A DNA stretch of 43,716 nt from Cohnella rhizoplanae (lineage in GTDB: Bacteria; Bacillota; Bacilli; Paenibacillales; Paenibacillaceae), in NCBI RefSeq assembly GCF_948329515.1, contig NZ_CAOJCN010000034.1:1-43716 (forward strand), in the 5' to 3' direction. Below, piece by piece: positions 39,632 to 43,716 of the stretch. The position numbers were made by a program, and so were the translations under genes. Numbering within the stretch: position 1 is the first letter of the stretch; each line of letters starts with the position of its first letter. Under the pieces are notes generated by a model. It saw only the letters and a program-made list of their open reading frames with translations. It was not told where the DNA came from and did no database searches.

Positions 39632-40048
39632 ATGGGCTTTATACGCGACGAGGTACGCCGACTGACGAAGTCAACCGGAACCAGCGACCCTCTAAAGATC
39701 GCAGCTCAGAAAAACATCCTTGTACTCTACGAGGCGCTCGGAAACAACATATGGGGATACTTCACTTATGCGAATCGGATCCCCATCATTCATATCAGTA
39801 ACAAGCTTCCGGAGCTCCTGGCCAGATTCACCATAGCTCATGAGCTCGGCCATTACGTGCTGCATCCAAAGATCAATACACCGTTCCTGCGACGTAACAC
39901 CCTCCTGTCCGTAGATCGAATCGAGCGGCAGGCCAACCAATTTGCAATCAGGCTGCTCACACATGAATCGACACCAAGGATCGGACAGACATACTTTGAA
40001 TTCCTGACGAGCTTTGGGATTCCTGAGGAACTTCACGATCTATTCTGA
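39632..40048 (+). CDS. ImmA/IrrE-family metalloendopeptidase
   Basis: The ATG at 39632 has GGAGG 7 bases upstream. The 138-residue product carries the zinc protease motif HELGH within FTIAHELGHYVLHPKIN, preceded by IPIIHISNKLPELLARF and followed by ERQANQFAIRLL, which supplies the conserved glutamate. ImmA cleaves the ImmR-type repressor after DNA damage signalling and so starts induction. It lies 15 bases after the repressor gene, in one operon. Confidence 0.92.
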   Translation: MGFIRDEVRRLTKSTGTSDPLKIAAQKNILVLYEALGNNIWGYFTYANRIPIIHISNKLPELLARFTIAHELGHYVLHPKINTPFLRRNTLLSVDRIERQANQFAIRLLTHESTPRIGQTYFEFLTSFGIPEELHDLF

Positions 40049-40113
40049 TTCGGCAAACTCGAAATGCAAACTCGCGCTTTCCCGCCGCGAGGCGGTTCAT
40101 CATATACAGCAAT

Positions 40114-40127
40114 AGAACATATGTTCT
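40114..40127. promoter_or_regulatory. LexA-like palindrome before the integrase
   Basis: AGAACATATGTTCT is a perfect 14-base palindrome that fits the core GAAC-N4-GTTC of the Bacillus LexA box, differing from the full consensus only at the outermost base on each side. It is 21 bases before the integrase start. Confidence 0.65.
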
Positions 40128-40148
40128 AACTATGGAAGGAGTATGGGA

Positions 40149-41357
40149 ATGGCTTACGTTGAAAAGCGCAGCGAGAACACCTGGAGACTGAATGTAGTCG
40201 CCGGCTACCGCGCGGATGGTTCCAAGATCATGGAGCGGCGTCGCGTTGTTGTCGAGGATACCGCACTTCTAAAAGCGCCAAAGAAGCTACGGGAGTACCT
40301 GCAGGAAGAATTGGTCAAATTCAAGATGGAGGTCGAATCTGGTAGCTACGTATCTCCCGAGAAGATGACCTTCGCAGCCTTCGTAGATGAATGGCGCGAG
40401 AAGTTCGCGAAAAAGGAACTGTCGGCGAGGACGTATAAGAACTACGACGGCCATATTAAAAAGCACATCATTCCACACTTTGGGCACATGCGGATCGACC
40501 AAATTAAGACGATGCACATTGTTACTTTTGTCGACGAGTTGTCCAAGCCAGGAGCGCGCAAAGATGGTCGGAGCGATACCCTCTCCAGCAGCACGATCGT
40601 ATTTATCTACAAGGTCATCAAGAGCATCTTTAATCAAGCCCAAGAGTGGCGAGTGATTAAAGATAATCCTATGGAGGGAGTGAAAAAACCTAAGCTTGAG
40701 AAAAAAACGATGAGTTACTTTACAAGCGAAGAAGCGCAGGCAGCCATAAAGGCACTGTACACTGAGCCTGTGATGTGGAGGCTGTTTATGCTTGGCGCGA
40801 TGATCGGTGGCTTCAGGCGAGGCGAGCTCGTGGCGCTGACATGGGACGACGTGGACTTCGAAGCCGGCACGATAAGGATAGATGAGAGTATCTCCCTAAC
40901 TGAGGGCGGGGAGGCAATCATCGCTGATCCTAAAACGGAAAGCTCTGCTGCTACTGTGGATATGCCCAAGTGGTACATGGATGAACTTAAGAAGTATGAA
41001 CGACTGTGGAAGAAGAACTACATGCAGGTGCGAGATAAGTGGAAATATACGGATGGGCGTCTATATGTATTTCATGCCGGCTATGGAAAGCCGTTGTATT
41101 TTTCGAATCCATCCCAATGGTGGAAGAAATTCCTCGCGCGGCACGAGCTCAAACCGATCCGTCTGCATGATCTGCGTCACACTACTGCGACGTTACTGCT
41201 GGAGAACGACACGGATTTAAAGATTATCCAGGAACGCCTTCGCCACTCCCAGTATTCGACCACAGCCGATCTTTATGCACACGTCACAAAGAAGGCAAGT
41301 CGGGCGACCGCCGATAAATTTAATCAGTTCGATCCAAAGGCCGGTGCCGGAAAATAA
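40149..41357 (+). CDS. Tyrosine recombinase (phage integrase)
   Basis: The ATG at 40149 is preferred because GAAGGAG lies 7 bases upstream; an ATG at 40143 is two codons earlier. The 402-residue protein has an N-terminal arm-type AP2-like domain (YVEKRSENTWRLNVVAGYRA), a SAM-like core-binding domain (LSARTYKNYDGHIKKHIIPH) and the catalytic domain, with Arg in GGFRRGELVALTWDDVDF, HDLRHTTATLLL, HSQYSTTADLYAHV holding the H-x-x-R, H and Tyr residues. It integrates and excises the phage. It is the last phage gene before the tRNA cluster, so the tRNA-Leu end is a likely attachment site. Confidence 0.95.
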   Translation: MAYVEKRSENTWRLNVVAGYRADGSKIMERRRVVVEDTALLKAPKKLREYLQEELVKFKMEVESGSYVSPEKMTFAAFVDEWREKFAKKELSARTYKNYDGHIKKHIIPHFGHMRIDQIKTMHIVTFVDELSKPGARKDGRSDTLSSSTIVFIYKVIKSIFNQAQEWRVIKDNPMEGVKKPKLEKKTMSYFTSEEAQAAIKALYTEPVMWRLFMLGAMIGGFRRGELVALTWDDVDFEAGTIRIDESISLTEGGEAIIADPKTESSAATVDMPKWYMDELKKYERLWKKNYMQVRDKWKYTDGRLYVFHAGYGKPLYFSNPSQWWKKFLARHELKPIRLHDLRHTTATLLLENDTDLKIIQERLRHSQYSTTADLYAHVTKKASRATADKFNQFDPKAGAGK

Positions 41358-41435
41358 AGTTCGCTCCCACACCGCTCCCACGGCCCATAACTGGAACAAA
41401 TACTCCCCGACAATCAGGCCCTCACCGCTCCGGTA

Positions 41436-41468
41436 AAATAAAAAAATCCCTTATGTATCAAGGGATTT
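41436..41468 (-). terminator. Terminator of the tRNA operon
   Basis: AAATCCCTT and AAGGGATTT form a perfect 9-bp stem with a 7-base loop. On the minus strand it is followed by TTTTATTTTA, 14 bases after the tRNA-Leu CCA end. On the plus strand it may also stop integrase transcripts. Confidence 0.85.
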
Positions 41469-41482
41469 CGTAATTTAAGTTA

Positions 41483-41510
41483 TGGTGCGGTCGAGAGGAC
41501 TCGAACCTCC
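41483..41510. other. Candidate attachment site at the 3' end of tRNA-Leu
   Basis: The integrase gene ends 126 bases away and tRNA 3' ends are common attachment sites of tyrosine recombinases. A second copy of this end would be needed at the far side of the prophage, outside the window, so the site is inferred and its limits are unknown. Confidence 0.4.
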
Positions 41511-41568
41511 ACGGTATTGCTACCGCCAGCCCCTCAAGCTGGTGCGTCTGCCATTCCGCCACGACCGC
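41483..41568 (-). tRNA. tRNA-Leu (anticodon GAG)
   Basis: The minus strand folds as an 86-base class II tRNA: acceptor GCGGTCG/CGACCGC, anticodon stem CCAGC-TTGAGGG-GCTGG with anticodon GAG, a variable arm, GGTTCGAGTCC T-arm, and encoded CCA. It is the tRNA next to the integrase. Confidence 0.95.
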
Positions 41569-41647
41569 ATATTAAAAGTGTTACCGTTCTCCAAGCGGCA
41601 GTGCCGGGGAACTTCTTAAAGCTGTCATCAAAGCTGCTGACCGAAGG

Positions 41648-41723
41648 TGGTGAGCCATGAAGGACTCGAACCTTCGACACCCTGATTAAAAGTCAGGTGC
41701 TCTACCAACTGAGCTAATGGCTC
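41648..41723 (-). tRNA. tRNA-Lys (anticodon TTT)
   Basis: The minus strand folds as a 76-base tRNA: acceptor GAGCCAT/ATGGCTC, D-arm AGCTCAGTTGGTAGAGC, anticodon loop CTTTTAA with TTT, T-arm GGTTCGAGTCC, and encoded CCA. Confidence 0.96.
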
Positions 41724-41733
41724 GTGCTGAAGT

Positions 41734-41808
41734 TGGTGACCCGTGGGGGAATCGAACCCCCGTTACCTCCGTGAAAGGGAGGTGTCTTAACCGCTTGACC
41801 AACGGGCC
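41734..41808 (-). tRNA. tRNA-Glu (anticodon TTC)
   Basis: The minus strand folds as a 75-base tRNA: acceptor GGCCCGT/ACGGGTC, D-arm with TTGGTCAAGCGG, anticodon stem CCTCC-CTTTCAC-GGAGG with TTC, T-arm GGTTCGATTCC, and encoded CCA. It is first in the Glu-Lys-Leu operon. Confidence 0.96.
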
Positions 41809-41862
41809 GCATAAGCACCGCAATCGCTTGTTTGCCGCGATCTCTTTCAGACGACAAAAATG

Positions 41863-41891
41863 ATTATATAACACGATTCGAGTAATCGCAA
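41863..41891 (-). promoter_or_regulatory. Promoter of the tRNA operon
   Basis: On the minus strand TTGCGA, a 17-base spacer and TATAAT form a near-consensus sigma-A promoter, about 55 bases before tRNA-Glu. Confidence 0.85.
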
Positions 41892-41959
41892 GTACCTACG
41901 CGCAATTTTTTAAAAGTTTTTTTGTGGTGTATTCTAGGAGCATAAAGGGAGGGCCCGAT

Positions 41960-42901
41960 ATGACTCAAATGCTTCTATATAATGAATCGACGCAATGCCT
42001 CGAAGAGACGTCCGTCCGTATGCCGGGCGAAGGCGAGATTGCCTGGGTCTCCTTGATCGCCTCCCCCCAAGAGGAGATCGAGCGCGTGCTTCGCGACATC
42101 TTCTGCTGCCACCCGCTCATCGTCGAAGACTGCGTCAAGCTCAACCAGCGTCCGAAGCTGGACCGCTACGACAAGCATCTGCTCCTCACCTTCTTCGAGG
42201 TCGGTCAGGATCTGACGACCATCGAGACGGAGCACGTCATTGGCCCCAACTACGTCATCACGGTCGCACCCCAGTCCGCGGGTTCGGTCGAAGCGGCCGA
42301 GCGCGACTTCAGAGCCGCGCCGGAGCGCTTCATGTCTTTTTCCGGCGTCATCCTCTACCGCCTCCTCGACCGCTGCGTCGACGACTACGCGGACCTCACG
42401 GACAAGGTGGAGAACGTGCTGGACAAGCACGAACGGGCCGTCTTCCGCAATCCGCACGTGAAGATCGCCGGAGACGTCTTCCGGCTCAAGCGGAAGCTGC
42501 ATACAGTCAGGCGCATCATGGCCGACGAAAAAGCAGCGCTCGCGCAGCTGACCCACCATCAGTTCCCGTACACCAGAGCGGAAGCGGACGTGTACTTCAT
42601 CGACATCTACGATCACGTTTCCCGCGTTCTCGACTCCATCGACGGATTCCGCGAGTCGCTGTCGGGACTTCTCGAGCTGCAGCTTAACATGAAGTCGGAC
42701 CGGATGAACGAGATCATGAAGACGCTCACGATCGTCAGCTCCATCTTCCTTCCCTTGACGTTCGTGGCCGGCCTGTACGGCATGAACTTCGACGATATGC
42801 CCGAGCTGCGCTGGAAATACGGCTATCCCGCCGCGCTCGTCGTCATGGCGGCGATCGCCGGCGGACTGTGGTGGTTTTACAGGCGGAAAAAGTGGCTCTA
42901 A
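41960..42901 (+). CDS. CorA-like magnesium/divalent cation transporter (host gene)
   Basis: The ATG at 41960 has GGGAGGG 6 bases upstream. The 313-residue product matches the CorA family: soluble N-terminal domain (GEIAWVSLIASPQEEIERVL, HPLIVEDCVKLNQRPKLDRY), long stalk helices, and two C-terminal membrane helices, the first ending in the selectivity motif YGMNFDDMPE (GMN), the second VVMAAIAGGLWWFY with the basic end RRKKW. It imports Mg2+ or other divalent metals as a pentamer. GC content is high and it is beyond the tRNAs, so it belongs to the host. Confidence 0.93.
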   Translation: MTQMLLYNESTQCLEETSVRMPGEGEIAWVSLIASPQEEIERVLRDIFCCHPLIVEDCVKLNQRPKLDRYDKHLLLTFFEVGQDLTTIETEHVIGPNYVITVAPQSAGSVEAAERDFRAAPERFMSFSGVILYRLLDRCVDDYADLTDKVENVLDKHERAVFRNPHVKIAGDVFRLKRKLHTVRRIMADEKAALAQLTHHQFPYTRAEADVYFIDIYDHVSRVLDSIDGFRESLSGLLELQLNMKSDRMNEIMKTLTIVSSIFLPLTFVAGLYGMNFDDMPELRWKYGYPAALVVMAAIAGGLWWFYRRKKWL

Positions 42902-43014
42902 CGCCGCGGCCAGCCTTGGGTCTATGCTCCGCGTATCCGGGAAAAGGAGGCGGCAGGGGGGCCGGCAGCGGGACCGACAGCGGGAGCGGCAGCGGCAGTG
43001 ACAAACCAAGCCTT

Positions 43015-43322
43015 GGGAGATAAGTGTATTTGGGCACTATCTCAGGCAAACGGAGTTGCCCGGGCAGGGAGACAAGTGCATTTGGGCACTATCTCGGGCA
43101 AACGGGGGTTGCCGGTGCCGGGAGTTAAGCGCATTTGGGCACTATCTCAGGCATACGGGATTGCCCGGGCAGGGAGATAAGTGTATTTGGGCACGATCTC
43201 GGGCAAACGGGGTTGCCCGTGCAGGGAGTTAAGCGCATTTGGGCGCTATCTCGGGCAAACGGAAATTGCCGGTGCCGGGAGTTAAGCGCATACGGGTATT
43301 ATCTCGGGCAAAAAGGTTTGCC
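43015..43322. repeat. Tandem repeat, 52-53 bp unit, six copies
   Basis: The unit starts with GGGAG(A/T)TAAG and contains ATTTGGGCACTATCTC, then GGGCAAACGG and TTGCC. Units start at 43015, 43067, 43120, 43172, 43224 and 43277. Two forms appear: one with GATAAGTGTATTTGG and TTGCCCGGGCAG, the other with GTTAAGCGCATTTGG and TTGCCGGTGCCG. GGCAA/TTGCC inside each unit can pair. No coding role is apparent, although frames stay open through it. Confidence 0.85.
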
Positions 43323-43480
43323 GATGGTCTACGCCCTGCTGGCTGGGGCACTGGCCGCGCAACGGCATGGGAGGCACACAGCCCGCAAGAAGGCATGCTG
43401 CGGCCTGGACAGGGGCGTGCTCCCTACCCAGGGCGGCAAATCGACGATCACTAGGTTAGCTAAGGACAATTCAGATATGG
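43323..43480. other. Spacer between the two repeat arrays
   Basis: No gene, terminator or promoter could be supported in this GC-rich stretch. Confidence 0.4.
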
Positions 43481-43675
43481 AAACAGGTGGTTGTTCCTAT
43501 CCGAGACTTCTTACAGCGATCCGATACGCGGGCCTGGGTGTTTGTTCCTATCCGAGACTTCTGGTGGCCAACCGGTACGCAAGACGAGGTGTTTGTTTCT
43601 ATCCGAGACGTCTGGTGGCCGTCCGATACGCGAGATGAGGTGTTTGTTTCTATCCGAGACGTCATGCGGCGATCC
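43481..43675. repeat. Tandem repeat, 51 bp unit, about four copies
   Basis: The unit contains TTGTT(C/T)CTATCCGAGAC, then a GGTGGCC-like part and CCGATACGCGAGA. TTGTTYCTAT occurs at 43491, 43542, 43593 and 43644, an exact 51-base period. As 51 is a multiple of 3, frames remain open in it on both strands, but no ribosome binding site is seen, so it is treated as non-coding. Confidence 0.85.
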
Positions 43676-43716
43676 ATGGGTCCCGTCCAACTGCCCCCCG
43701 CCCCGCCGCCCTACGC

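Noticed and set aside
40081..40096. CCGCC-GCGA-GGCGG hairpin after the ImmA-like gene
   Set aside because: No T-run follows, so it is not called as a terminator.
41975..43009. Minus-strand open frame of 344 codons opposite the CorA-like gene
   Set aside because: Asp/Val/His-rich mirror of the real gene; the plus-strand protein has the GMN motif and membrane helices.
43015..43675. Possible CRISPR array
   Set aside because: Units are tandem and similar over their whole length, without unique spacers of constant size, and no cas genes are near.

Overview
The window is most of an integrated temperate phage with a contractile (myovirus-type) tail, running to its probable right-hand junction at a host tRNA cluster. 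Strong Gram-positive ribosome binding sites, a Bacillus-type LexA box, PBSX-like tail genes, a copper amine oxidase-like stalk-domain protein and moderately high GC suggest a Paenibacillaceae host (Paenibacillus or Cohnella-like). The host assignment is an inference from style of sequence, not from a marker gene. The left end of the prophage (rest of the baseplate, tail fibres, lysis genes, second attachment site) lies outside the window.

Almost all phage genes are on the minus strand, so transcription runs from right to left. From right to left: host CorA-like gene and tandem intergenic repeats (41.9-43.7 kb); tRNA-Glu, tRNA-Lys and tRNA-Leu with their own promoter and terminator (41.4-41.9 kb); a plus-strand lysogeny block of integrase, ImmA-like metalloprotease and ImmR/CI-like repressor (39.2-41.4 kb); an operator/promoter region (39.0-39.2 kb); a long, translationally coupled early operon (24.6-39.0 kb) with a Cro-like regulator, an excisionase-like protein, AbrB-like protein, a putative single-strand annealing protein, an SbcD/SbcC-like pair, a SPP1-like replication cassette (replisome organizer, G39P-like helicase loader/inhibitor, DnaB-type helicase), RusA resolvase and several small genes; an accessory zone (20.6-24.6 kb) with plus-strand genes that have their own control signals; an ArpU-like late regulator; and the late operon (0-20.6 kb).

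The late operon contains a ParB-fused DNA methyltransferase, small and large terminase, SPP1-type portal, a head morphogenesis protein carrying a metallopeptidase-like tail, scaffold, a putative decoration protein, E-type major capsid, connector and completion proteins, tail terminator, sheath, tube, tail assembly chaperones made by a -1 frameshift, tape measure, and the XkdP/Q/R/S/T-like tail-hub and baseplate genes.

Most notable: an A-AAA-AAC slippery site that yields the chaperone fusion; three equally built inverted-repeat iterons inside the replisome organizer gene beside an AT-rich stretch (candidate replication origin); an AT-rich plus-strand gene for a coiled-coil, two-helix membrane protein of unknown function; a LexA-like DNA-binding protein lacking a protease domain, divergent from a small gene with a perfect LexA box; a second LexA-like palindrome just before the integrase; and several genes under 60 codons held in place by ATGA/GTGA overlaps.
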